DNA of 64,000 nt. Source: Flammula alnicola (Eukaryota > Basidiomycota > Agaricomycetes > Agaricales > Strophariaceae). Both the position numbers and the translations under genes were made by a program. Where the stretch lies: NCBI GenBank assembly GCA_015499995.1, contig JADNRV010000002.1, positions 372,001-436,000 on the forward strand, given 5' to 3'. This document shows positions 54,558-64,000 of this stretch, in pieces (within the stretch, counting starts at the first letter, position 1; each line of letters begins with the position of its first letter). The notes under the pieces were generated by a model. That model saw nothing but the letters and a program-made list of their open reading frames with translations. It searched no databases and was not told the DNA's origin.

Positions 54558-57106
54558 ATGCCAGCCGCCTTGTCACCCGGCGAGCCCTCTGCACGCACAT
54601 GGTGGTCCCTTTCGAAGGCTCCTAGTTCTAAAGACCTCCGTCAGGCATATGCTCAAGAAAAATCCGCGTCTCGTCCTCCGTCGCAGGGCAAGTCGGGCAA
54701 ACTAAATTCATTTGCGTCAGCTATTGGATTCAAATCCAAGAAGCTTTCTCCTTCCCTTGCAATTCAAGACCCTCCTGCCACGATTAGCCATCTTGTACCC
54801 AGTCCAACTACCACCACTCCTACCTCTCCTGTTTCCAATACTACCCGACCCCCATCAAAGTCGGTCTCATCCACGCGCTCAAGGGTTGACTCTATCGAAC
54901 CCAGGACTCCTGTCTCGACTTTCAACGGGAAAGACGACACTCTCTTTTAACCCTATCCGACACAGATCCATTCGCTGGCCGTCCAATAATTGCCGTACCC
55001 GTACCCCATCTTCCTTCTGATTCCAACCGCTTATCTGCATATTCAAACACCTCTGTAACCGACTTCGCTCAGAAGAAGACCGATATTCCGACCTTCAACC
55101 GGGTTTCCTATGCATCTTCCTCGTCAAATTCAAATAACCATGCCGTCGAGATTCCTGCTTCTGGATCGACTATTCCCGCTAAAGGTGCGCCAGAATACCG
55201 ACAGCTGAATATCAAGTGAGTCCTGTCATTTGCTTTCTCCCACTAGTGTATCTAACTCTCCTGAATTCAGGCGATCTATGGGGAGTTTACAGGTCAAACG
55301 TACAGAACCTTTACATCGGCAGACCTCTGTTTCGCCATCCATGACTTCAAGCTCCAATGCTGGCTCATCTTCGACTCTAATTGACTCCCGTCGTCCTAAT
55401 CAAATCGATTCCGCTGGCACATCACGACCGAAAATGCGCGCGAGAGGCATGACAGACACTGGAGCTTCCCAAAGGGCCGGTTTCTTCGTGGAAGAACGTC
55501 CAACTCTCCGCAAGCTGGCTCACAAGGCATCCTCTTCTGATTTGCCCAGTTCACCGGAGACGTCGACGTCGCCGAGAGTTGTGATACGCCAGGCTTCTGT
55601 GTCTCGTTTACATTTGCCTCCCAGTGCGCCACCTACGCATAGTCTCCCTGCACCACCACCAACACTATCTCCGGCCGAAGAAGTCTCTGTACGCCAAAAA
55701 TCGGGATTGGATTATCGCATGTCCGCTTCATCATCTTCCATATCTTTTGCGTCTTCGGAGTCTTTAATAGGCCTGCCTTACGGACTACCCGACCGTGATA
55801 AACGCTCTTCCCAACGAAGCGCCTTCTCGCAGAATGCATATGAACTTGTCCCCGATAGTCCGATCAGTTTTGCTTTTGTGCAGCCAAAAGACTCGAAACC
55901 CGCACCCAATTCTCCTCGTACCCTCAAGAAGGCTTTGTCGCACCAATCACTTCGACATGGTCATACATCTCCATTGCCAGCCCCGAAAACCCTTCCCGAT
56001 TCTTCTATGGACAAAGCATTTCGCAAGCAGAGGAATTTTCATCATCCACGTTTACCTATCCCTCCCATCCCTTTGCCTTTACCTCTTCGCTCACCTACAC
56101 CTACTAATTCTGGGACTTTCCCATCCATGCCGGAGTTTGGAAATTCAGGGTCGGACCGACGAAGAGGGAGCACTACTAGCACTTCAAGTCGCAAGAGATT
56201 ATTCTCCAGTTCTAGTAGACCATCGACCTCGCATCATCCACCGACGGCTCGCGAGGATGACACACTCTCTGTCTTCAGCTTACGCTCGGATAACGACTCT
56301 CATCTTACCCCTTATAAACCTTGGTTAAACACAAGCAAGTCGGGCTCGAGCTCGTCTTTTTGGGACGAAGGCGCTTCTGACCACACACCAAGCAGTCCTA
56401 TCCGGCCTCACGCGGAGTACACACCGCAAGCGATAATGTCGCGTGCAGAGTTGGCTAGACTCGAAGCCAGCGTCGATAATTGCTCCCCAGAAAGGTCAAC
56501 TAACAGGAACCGTGGGCTTTCCATCCTGTCCACCTCAACCATGCTATCGAACGGGAGCAAGGAATCTGATTTCATGCCTGCCGGCCTTTCGCCACCCCCA
56601 GCATCAGTGTCTAGACCATCCAGCAAGCAGATGGCCCTACGAATGAGCTCGAGCTCGTTTACTGCAAAGGCGCCGATGGTCTCTCCTCGATCACGGAGTC
56701 CGCCACCCTCTGTCCGTTGGAGAGCGAGGATCATCGACATCATCGTGGCTCAACAGTGCAGTCGATGTCTTCCTCCGTCAGCCAGCTCACGATTGGGCCG
56801 TACTCGCCTTCGACGGCGACCATGACTAGCTTGCCTCCGCCTCCGAGACGACGGAAGACAACCCTGATATCGGAGCCCGATATACCAGAGGCAGCAGTGG
56901 CAGCAGCGCCGACGGTGACTACACTTCCGCGTGTCCTGTCAATCCAGAAACCGCCCTCCATAAAATCGAAGTCTACGATTGAGAAATCCATGCATCGTAG
57001 ATCAATCCTGCGGAAACCGTCGTTCCTGGACATTGACGACGATACAGATCAGGAGACCGAGCGGAATACGTGGATGAACGCATGGCTGGAAGTTTCTTGG
57101 ACCTAG
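54558..57106 (+). CDS. Large Ser/Pro-rich protein, function unknown
   Basis: Probably about 850 residues, almost entirely Ser/Pro/Thr/Arg-rich and likely disordered. Recognisable segments: WWSLSKAPSSKDLRQAYAQE and FASAIGFKSKKLSPSLAIQD near the N-terminus, then APEYRQLNIKRSMGSLQ across an intron (donor 55217, acceptor 55270), and RRSILRKPSFLDIDDDTD near the end. A frame break lies near 54941 (DDTLF, then stop; SLLTLSDTDPFAGRP in the next frame), best explained by one missing base. A 50-nt intron (56712-56761, GTCCGT...CAG) joins SPPPS to SMSSSVSQL. At the 3' end, another frame continues EYVDERMAGSFLDLARESFD to 57144, so a further base may be missing near 57060. No domain is recognised. Confidence 0.6.
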
Positions 57107-57465
57107 CAAGAGAATCCTTCGACAGCGTACGCAGTGATGCATGATGACTCCTCCCCACTCTCCGTGTTTGATTATGATGGACAGATACCTACTTTCTTCT
57201 TGCAAGTATTTACATTCCTTACTTCCGTACTTACTTTTACTACATTCTGCAGCCTCTCCTGCTATGTGTTAATAGTGTCTCATTCTACTGTCTGTTGTTT
57301 GGGGCTGACTACCTTTTTATTTCTATATTTACAGCACGGCCGGATTTCGCCTAGCTACTGTTCTACACATGCCATGCACCTCTTGCAACCACTCACTCTT
57401 TTCATTCCGTGTGAATTTATCAGTTCATTAAAATGCAAATACATAGAGGATTGAGCATAGTACAT
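57107..57465. other. Convergent 3' flanks
   Basis: T-rich spacer between the convergent Ser/Pro-rich gene and SLA2. The first 40 bp may still be coding if the alternative C-terminal frame is used. No other gene. Confidence 0.45.
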
Positions 57466-60400
57466 TCAATCCGTTTCCTCTGTGTGATATCCAGCCCGTC
57501 TCATAGCACCCAAACGATGACGCGCAGCTCCCAAATCCTTCTCCAGCTTGAGAATCTCGACCTGTTGCTCCATTTCCCTCTTTTTGAACTCGAGTACGGC
57601 CATGCGCTTGTAGTCGACATCTTCCTCTTCTGCTTGCCTTGCAGACACGGCCTTGACTTGTCGGACGAGTGCTTTGCATGCTGCTGTGACGGCCTTGGCA
57701 GCAAGTTCAAGACGCTCCTGGGTCTTGGACATGAGATTTGCTTTGACGCGAGACGCGGCGACAAGTTGTGCGGTTGCGCCGGCAACTTCGTTCGACGCGA
57801 CAATGAGCTGTTCAAGGGAGTGTGTGCCCGACAAGACACCATCGGCACTCTCGATGAGAAGGTTGGTGGCGAAAGCGACAGCTTTAGCAGCGGATATAAG
57901 ACCCTCTGTCCACTGTTGTTGCGCTTGTAGAATTGTTGCGTGTGCTAGATCCTTTTCCTTGAGCAACGATTTCTTGCTGAGACTCCGTAGCTGCCTTGAT
58001 GAGGCGTGAAATAGCACTTGTGATGGCCATAGCGGCAGCAAGAATGGAGTCGTGTACTTGAAGGTCGACAGCACTGTAGCGAGAAGAGTCCCTTGGACGG
58101 GACATCAGTTGTTGCAGGCGTTCTGTAGCAGCTTCGATGGCTCGAGCAGCACTTTCCATCTCTTGCTCAACGAGGTCGCCAATATCGCCGTTGGCGCGAG
58201 CCGCCTTCGCACCCTTGGGTATAAGACCATCCACAACCTCCGATAATTTAGTGAGTGCAGCTCGAGCTTGGCTGTTGTTTCGCATGGCGACTTCCTTCCG
58301 TTGCGATGGTTGAAGCAGATCGAGCTTGTACGACTGAAGGTTTTCGAAGAAACGTAAACCGACATCTCCGGCAGATTTCGCGACGTTGATGATCTTGTCA
58401 GACGCATCATCGTCACTGGCCAAGCGAGTGATACCCTTGGTATTGATGAGAACATCGGAAAGCGACTGCGCGAATTCGTTTGCGGATTTGATAACTTCGA
58501 CGTGGTCACCACCAACTTCGCCACCCAGATAAAGGTTGTAGATAGTGGCAAATTCAGTAGCGTTGTTCACCGATTTTTCAATCATGGATAGTGTGTATTC
58601 AGGGGTTGAGTTCAGGTTACCAGCTTGTGTTGGCGACTCCAATTCATAGATTGCGTCATCGACCTTGTGAACGCACGCTTGCAAGATAGAATCTGCAACA
58701 GGATAAGTATCGGGAAAGGTTTACATCAGGATCACTTACCGATAATTTGATTCAGCTTCTTGCGATTGTCAAGAATCAAGGTATCGATTTGAGCGTTAGT
58801 GGTCTCGTCTACCAAGCCTTGGTTCTACACAGAAATTCGGATCAGATAAATTATTCGAATAAAAATGGCAGACGAAGAACATGCCTGTTGTGCTTCCGAT
58901 AGCTGTTCTATCGTGCTGTCCATACCAGCCTGCAGAATCATGATTTCCTGGTCCTTTTCTTCCCTTAATCTTTCTAAATCCCCTGACGCATTGTTGAGCT
59001 TGACGAGCAACTCGTCGATCTGCATTTGCTTCGCCTAAAGGACAATTGATGAAAGAAAAAATGAAAGATCCAACAATGCTTACGCGGAGGGAGTCTTCAA
59101 GCTCTGACAACTGTCTGTTGTACTTTGACATGACAGTAGATACTTCCGAGTTCTTGGAACGTGAAGCATCCTCTGCGCGCTCGTTTGCGAAGTTGAGTTC
59201 ACGGCGGATTCGATCGAGTTCTTCCTTGTGGGACGATTTTTGTCTATCGATGTCAAAACGTGCACGATCTCGTTCTCTTAGCATGTCAGCCAACTCCAAG
59301 TTCTTCGCTTTCAAGTCTCTTTCCATCCGCTCCATGCGGTCGACAGCTTCTTGCGCGGAATTCGCTTTGAGTTGCATCTGTTTGAATTTGGCAAGCATGT
59401 CTAGATGCTCTGTGCGAAGTTGGCTGTAGAGTTTCGCCAGAGCTTCGTACTTGTTACGCCAAAGAGTAACTTGATCTTGCAACTGTTTGATCAACTCATC
59501 TTTGGCGGACAACTGCATATTGATGTTATTGGTAACTCCGCCCAATTCAGCCTCGAGAGCTTTAACACGCTGGGAAATTTTTAAGAACCATTGAACCTCG
59601 TATAATCAATATTTCACATACACGATCATATTGTTCCAGGAATATTTGGTCGCGTTCGTATTGTCCTCGCATGGCAAGCAGTTCTCGTTCAAGCTCGCTT
59701 TGTTGTTGGGCGACTGCCTGATTATTATACATCATTTGTTGTTGCATGAGCTGTTCCTGAGCCAGCCGTTGAGCTTCAGCCTGTTCGCGTTGGCGTCGCT
59801 CAAATTCCGCCGCTTGCTGCTGCTCCGATTCGAGCCGTTGTCGTTCTTCTGCTTCACGTTGTGCTTGTAGCGCCGCTTGCTTGTCCTCATATTGCTTCAG
59901 CAATCGAGCTTGTTCGTCTATATCGACGGCGCTTGGCGACGGCGCTGCGGGTGGAGGTGACTTCGCCTCGTTTTTGGGTCGCGTGGGCAAGTCTGGAGCA
60001 TCTCCTGAATCCAGAAGATTTGGAGGTTCCTGGGGATATGATGGTGAGACAACATTGTCGACTGCAGAGAGGGAGAGCACATACATGGCCCAATTTCGGG
60101 ACATTAATCAGACCAGTCAAGTACTTAAGATTAGAGCACTCGTAATAGAACTTTCGAAGGTTATAGTGCTGTGATATATATCTTTCCCGTAATGGCTCGA
60201 GGGCTTCTTGGTCGTTTGTTCCTGACGCAATGACTCTGATGAGCATGATAGAAACAACATAAAGACAAATCACTTACTTCTAAACATCGCCCTCAGCATG
60301 CTTGTTATGAAGCGGTAGATACCCCAACTTTCTTTAACCAGAGGCACCAAGGCAGAAATGCGGCATTCATTGTTCGTCGAGTTGCGGAAATGGGAAAATA

Positions 60401-61250
60401 CTGTCTTCTGGAAAGACTCGATTTGATCCTGTAGGCCCATAAGATCAGAAATTGTTTCGTAACTGGGAGTACATTAGTCGCTGGACACTCTGGAAGGTGA
60501 ACAAGATAATACCCTTCATTTGGATCGTCGATACCCTTTAACGTGACATATTCTTCATATTCAAATAGTCCGTTAAATTCCGGACGCAGGCGGTGGAATC
60601 TTAGTTTGGCCAAGATGAAGGAAACATAGGTTTTGATGAGTGGGGCGTAACCTATCCAGGGCTCGTAAGTGCGACTGATAATTAGATTATGAATTCCTAG
60701 CATGTGTACCTCTCATTCCATCCGATCCAACAGTCCGGGCGCAGGTCTCAAGCCATGCAGTTTGACCTTGGGCCTCTTTCAGTGTCTGGGTCAACGTAAG
60801 TATGCAGGCCCTTAATGCATCTGTAAGCGGACATACAATTGGATGCCCTTCCTGCAAAACTTTGTGAACTGTGATCAGAGCTTTGAACGTCTGAACTTCA
60901 TCAGCGAGAATGGGTTGAACCCGCAAGCCACTCCAGAAGGATATAGACGAGTGATAGTCCCAAGTATAAACAATGCATTCTGCAGAGGCATCAGCAAGAG
61001 TTTGACATTGCAAGTGATTATGACGAACTCCTGACGTGTTTCTGCTTCGGTGCAGTTTCTTCGGGACTGGTGGCCTTCTTGATATTTATTACGAGTTCAT
61101 GCTCAGCTTTCTCCTTATCAACAGGTCTTGTTGGATAGTGAATTTCTTCGTCGATATCGAAGTTATTCCGTCCGCGCCCTTGAGCACCACCAAACCTGTG
61201 CAGGGGCTACTAAGTAAACAACCATGGCTATTTCATGAATTCACTCACAT
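57466..61250 (-). CDS. SLA2: Endocytic adaptor SLA2 (HIP1/HIP1R family)
   Basis: Links clathrin coats and PIP2 to actin during endocytosis. About 1,050 residues. The N-terminal ANTH domain has INIKKATSPEETAPKQKHVR, CIVYTWDYHSSISFWSGLRV, ADEVQTFKALITVHKVLQEG and FEYEEYVTLKGIDDPNEGYE; a long coiled coil follows (QAALQAQREAEERQRLE, SELERELLAMRGQY, KDELIKQLQDQVTLW). The C-terminal I/LWEQ (talin-like) actin-binding module contains LISAAKAVAFATNLLIESAD and LVRQVKAVSAR. Around 57912-57940 two single-base losses break the frame: with one base added at each, GSSTR-x-QFYKRNN-x-WTEGL is restored. The first intron (61196-61248) appears to split the start codon, AT|G. The start region is the least certain part. 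Confidence 0.87.
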
Positions 61251-61500
61251 CGTATCAACAGCCTACTTTTGAATGGAGAGTAGCTTGTACACGTACTAGA
61301 CGCTCGTCGTGAAGATGAAGCGAGAGAGGAAGCAACGGAGCGCAGCACTTGTCCGTGAACTGGCAGTCAATGTCTCCTGTAACCGTGACTGATTGAGCAA
61401 GGCTTGGCTTTGACCATATTTGTTGTGGACGGCAAAACCCTCCACCGAGGAAATTCCTTTAAATCCATCTTGACCAACTCGAACTGCTCACTGCATCTCC
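61251..61500. promoter_or_regulatory. Bidirectional promoter of SLA2 and SHY1
   Basis: About 250 bp separate the putative SLA2 start from the SHY1 ATG. A short GAAG-rich tract lies around 61311-61335. No TATA box is evident. Confidence 0.45.
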
Positions 61501-62535
61501 ATGTTCCGAGGCGCCTTTCCTTCGGGTTTCTCGTTTACGCGGCGATGTCTGCATACCTCAACTGCAAGAGCGGCGTGGATATTTCGGTCGCCGAAGATCA
61601 ATGTGCCAGCAATTTATAAAGCTCGACGCGAGCCATGGATGAAGCCTACCATGATACTGCTCGGAATCATGCCAATATTCACCTTTGCACTTGGCACCTG
61701 GCAATTAAAGCGACTCAAATGGAAAATAAACCTGATAGACGAGCTGGAAGAAAAATTACAGCTACCACCATTATCTTTACCGCCCAACATCAAGTTCAGC
61801 CGATTCCCTCCCCATCGTTTCGTTTGACTAAAGTACGCGGGTCAATCAGTCTTTCAGTGATACCGGAATTTGTGTTTCGCAGAGTCTTAGTCAAGGGACG
61901 ATACGACCACGCTCACACTATATTGCTCTCCCCTCGAGTACGCGATGGCGTCCACGGTGTTCACGTTATAACACCGCTCATCCGGGAAAACGGGTCTACT
62001 GTCTTAGTAGATCGCGGGTTTGTATCCAACGACTTTATTTCTTCGATAAACTCTCAAGCAGAGGAAGGGGAAGTTGAAGTTTTGGGCATGTTGCGGAACT
62101 CACAACCTCGGAACGTATTCACTCCTGATAATGATCCTGAAAATGGAAAGTGGTATTGGACCGACGTGGAAAAAATGGCCGAATCTGCAGGTGGGGAGGC
62201 CGCAGGTGTTCAACCAGTCTTTGTGGAACAGATTTTCGGTGAGATATTAGCTTTGCCTCAAGTTTAATACGCTCAACCAGTATTAGAGGGACATGCTGGG
62301 GAAGCCAACACCAGACTTTCCAAAGGAATTCCCATAGGTCGTACACCAACAGTTGATCTTCGAAATTCTCATCTCTCATACGTGATTACTTGGTACGTTC
62401 AGCAGCGTACTTGCGGATTCTTGACTTATTCTGGTGACCAGGTTTTCGCTGTCCGCACTAACAGCTTTCATGTTCTTCCGTGTCCTCGTAAATAAGAGAA
62501 AGTCTCCAGGACGACGAATGCCTCGTTTCAAATGA
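61501..62535 (+). CDS. SHY1: Cytochrome c oxidase assembly protein SURF1/SHY1
   Basis: Mitochondrial inner-membrane protein that aids heme a insertion into Cox1. Four exons (61501-61793, 61850-62238, 62287-62392, 62442-62535) give 293 residues. An Arg/Ser/Ala-rich presequence (FSFTRRCLHTSTARAAWIF) precedes the first transmembrane segment MILLGIMPIFTFALGTWQLK; the intermembrane domain has EFVFRRVLVKGRYDHAHTIL, GVHVITPLIRENGSTVLVDR, GFVSND, and WYWTDVEKMA. The second transmembrane segment SYVITWFSLSALTAFMFFRV lies near the C-terminus, as in the family. GTWQ and VDRGFV are family hallmarks. No frame breaks. Confidence 0.93.
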
Positions 62536-63012
62536 ACATTCTTTAGAAGCGGATTCTTGGAAGGTCATATTATCAAATTTGAATGACATACTAAAATCTC
62601 TTGATGCCCATAATATCTGGATTCTGTAGGAAACCTCTTCCGATGTACAGACTTGCTTGTATTTGGAAACGATAAAATAGACATAGAATTACTGCAAGAT
62701 ATCACAAGCTAGAGAGAGATCATTACGTAATGGAACGAGTACCACTCTGGAGCATGGCATTCACTGGCACCACAGTGCTGCGCGCCTCTCGAAGGCTGCT
62801 AGGCATTCGCCACTAGTGCTTTCTGTCTCCACGACATATATCTACATTGCTATCTAACTCTCAAGCTCTCACCTATACGATACCCCAGCCGTTCCCACCT
62901 TCAGTTGGCCATAGAGCAGTAAACCAGTCGAATTCTTGACTTGTATTCAGGTGCTGCAGACTCCAGAGGCCTTCTGCATCCCTGGTTTCTTGACTATAAG
63001 CAGAGTCTGACA
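62536..63012. other. Intergenic region, no gene seen
   Basis: Spacer between co-oriented genes. An in-frame ATG at 62941 could extend the next gene's N-terminus by 24 codons, so the right end may be coding. Otherwise no gene. Confidence 0.4.
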
Positions 63013-63974
63013 ATGGAGAATACGCAATTACCAATAGCAGAAGACGACGTTTTCAGCTCACCAGATACTGCCAGCAAGTCCCCGTCATATCGCATACATT
63101 TCCCGTCAAACGATGCAAATTCCAACCGCCTTTCCCGCACACGCGCCGACACTCAAAAAGGACTGTCCGGCTTGACTCCTCCAGTAAGGAGGGGTTCTCC
63201 CTTGAACCCCCAAAACGTCAATCAAATAGCAGACCCGTGGCGCCGACCTTGGCCCCCCGACTTGCCGTTGTCAACCACGGACTCCTCTTCGCGTCATAGA
63301 AGGAACCCGTCCCTTGGCCTTGGAGGCATTGCACGCCCTGACTCGACCTCGAGATATTCGAATGCGGTACCGGATGGCGAACTGGAAATGGGAGTATTCT
63401 CAGACGAGTATGATCTTTGTAGGTGACATCTGTCAACTCCGGAAGTCCCTAAGACTGAACCATTTGTATAGCTCATGAAGGTACAGATTCTAGACAATTT
63501 ACGATAGCCCTAATTTCATATGAACTATTTGTTCGACGTAGATCCTCGAATTCTTCAAGATGTTCAGCGGGCCCTGAAGATGAAAGCTCGTCGGGAGGCT
63601 CGTTTGAAGCGAGAAACACTGGCGACACCAGAGAAACCCGCTTCTAATTCGCCCTCTGCGTCACCTCGATCCGAAATGCCGTCCAAACCAGCGTCTTCCA
63701 TGCCTTTGCCAGTAAAACCCTCGCCCTCCCCTCTCTCCCTCTTCCTTCAAATCGGAAACTAAGCACCGCTTCATCGGAGGTTGACTTCAGTCCGGCGACT
63801 GGCGCTTTCGATTTCACTGTTCATGCGCATCCCGTTCCCTCTTCAACAGATAATGGAAGAACACTAGAATGGACCGGTACAGTCTCTGACGATGCGGATA
63901 AACGCTGGACGATATCGATTGGAAAGCGGAAGGATAAGGATAAGCTACCTCCTCTTGGAGTTATGATGGCATGA
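63013..63974 (+). CDS. Ser/Pro-rich protein with a DPRILQDVQRALK segment, 3' end uncertain
   Basis: Starts at MENTQLPIAEDDVF (63013; an upstream ATG at 62941 is possible). Seen: SYRIHFPSNDANSNRLS, DPWRRPWPPDLPLST, then MGVFSDEYDLSHEDPRILQD, which crosses two introns and a 9-nt exon (63472-63480). A basic amphipathic stretch RALKMKARREARLKRE follows, then Pro/Ser-rich sequence. Near 63735 the frame stops (SLFLQIGN); the next frame reads PSNRKLSTASSEVDFSPATG, EWTGTVSDDADKRWTISIGK and LPPLGVMM, suggesting one missing base. A stop occurs at 63972-63974 in that frame, but the gene may extend past the window. No domain is recognised; the smooth splice phases and family-like segments suggest a conserved basidiomycete protein. 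Confidence 0.6.
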
Positions 63975-64000
63975 TGGACGAACAAGATCAGATATACAAA

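Noticed and set aside
56712..56761. Apparent frameshift in the Ser/Pro-rich gene (SPPPSVRWRAR versus LESEDHRHH frames).
   Set aside because: A 50-nt GTCCGT...CAG intron in phase 0 joins SPPPS to SMSSSVSQL and removes the conflict without any missing base.
1..64000. tRNA, rRNA or CRISPR-like arrays.
   Set aside because: No TTCGA/TC box with a plausible cloverleaf, no rRNA-like sequence and no regularly spaced repeats with unique spacers were seen on either strand.

Overview
The window is nuclear DNA of a filamentous basidiomycete, most likely an Agaricomycete. The coding regions are dense and cut by many short introns (mostly 42-75 nt, GT-AG with a few GC-AG). Proteins match fungal housekeeping families, and there are families typical of mushroom-forming fungi: a Plavaka-type transposase, a DUF6698-like protein, and a secreted Ala/Ser/Thr-rich protein. 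Exon boundaries were worked out by hand from splice signals, reading phase and family conservation. They are good hypotheses, not transcript-supported structures.

Layout. 0.8-1.5 kb: myosin regulatory light chain (minus). 2.6-9.7 kb: three minus-strand short-chain dehydrogenase/reductase (SDR) paralogues with the same four-exon structure, a ceramide synthase (LAG1, plus) inserted between copies 1 and 2, and two decayed SDR remnants. 10.3-17.5 kb: three secreted or cell-surface genes (cupredoxin-like, Ala/Ser/Thr-rich repeat protein, PLC-like phosphodiesterase). 17.6-31.3 kb: housekeeping block with UTP11, a zinc-finger protein, LSB5-like VHS/GAT protein, mitochondrial seryl-tRNA synthetase, RFC4, CFD1, a Ser/Thr-rich RRM-like protein and a lipase. 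31.5-35.3 kb: a 12-exon RRM protein. 37.0-43.7 kb: an intact ten-exon Plavaka-type transposase and a divergent DUF6698-like gene. 44.4-53.9 kb: RPB6, an Hst3/4-type sirtuin, RNase T2, meiotic recombinase DMC1, splicing factor CWC25 and a voltage-sensor-like membrane protein. 54.6-64 kb: a Ser/Pro-rich protein, endocytic adaptor SLA2, cytochrome oxidase assembly factor SURF1/SHY1 and an unrecognised conserved-looking gene that runs to the window end.

There is no operon logic. Several gene pairs are head to head with short shared promoters (UTP11/zinc finger, DIA4/RFC4, SLA2/SHY1, transposase/DUF6698-like). DMC1 and the Hst3/4 gene, both tied to DNA replication and recombination, carry ACGCGT (MCB-like) boxes just upstream.

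About thirteen positions look like single-base losses, mostly in short homopolymers, inside otherwise well conserved genes (four in CFD1, two each in DIA4 and SLA2). The parsimonious reading is residual assembly error, not pseudogenes, but this needs read-level checking. The most interesting biology is the possible transposase/DUF6698 composite element, the GC-AG introns and micro-exons in RPB6 and DMC1, and a probable start codon split by an intron in SLA2.
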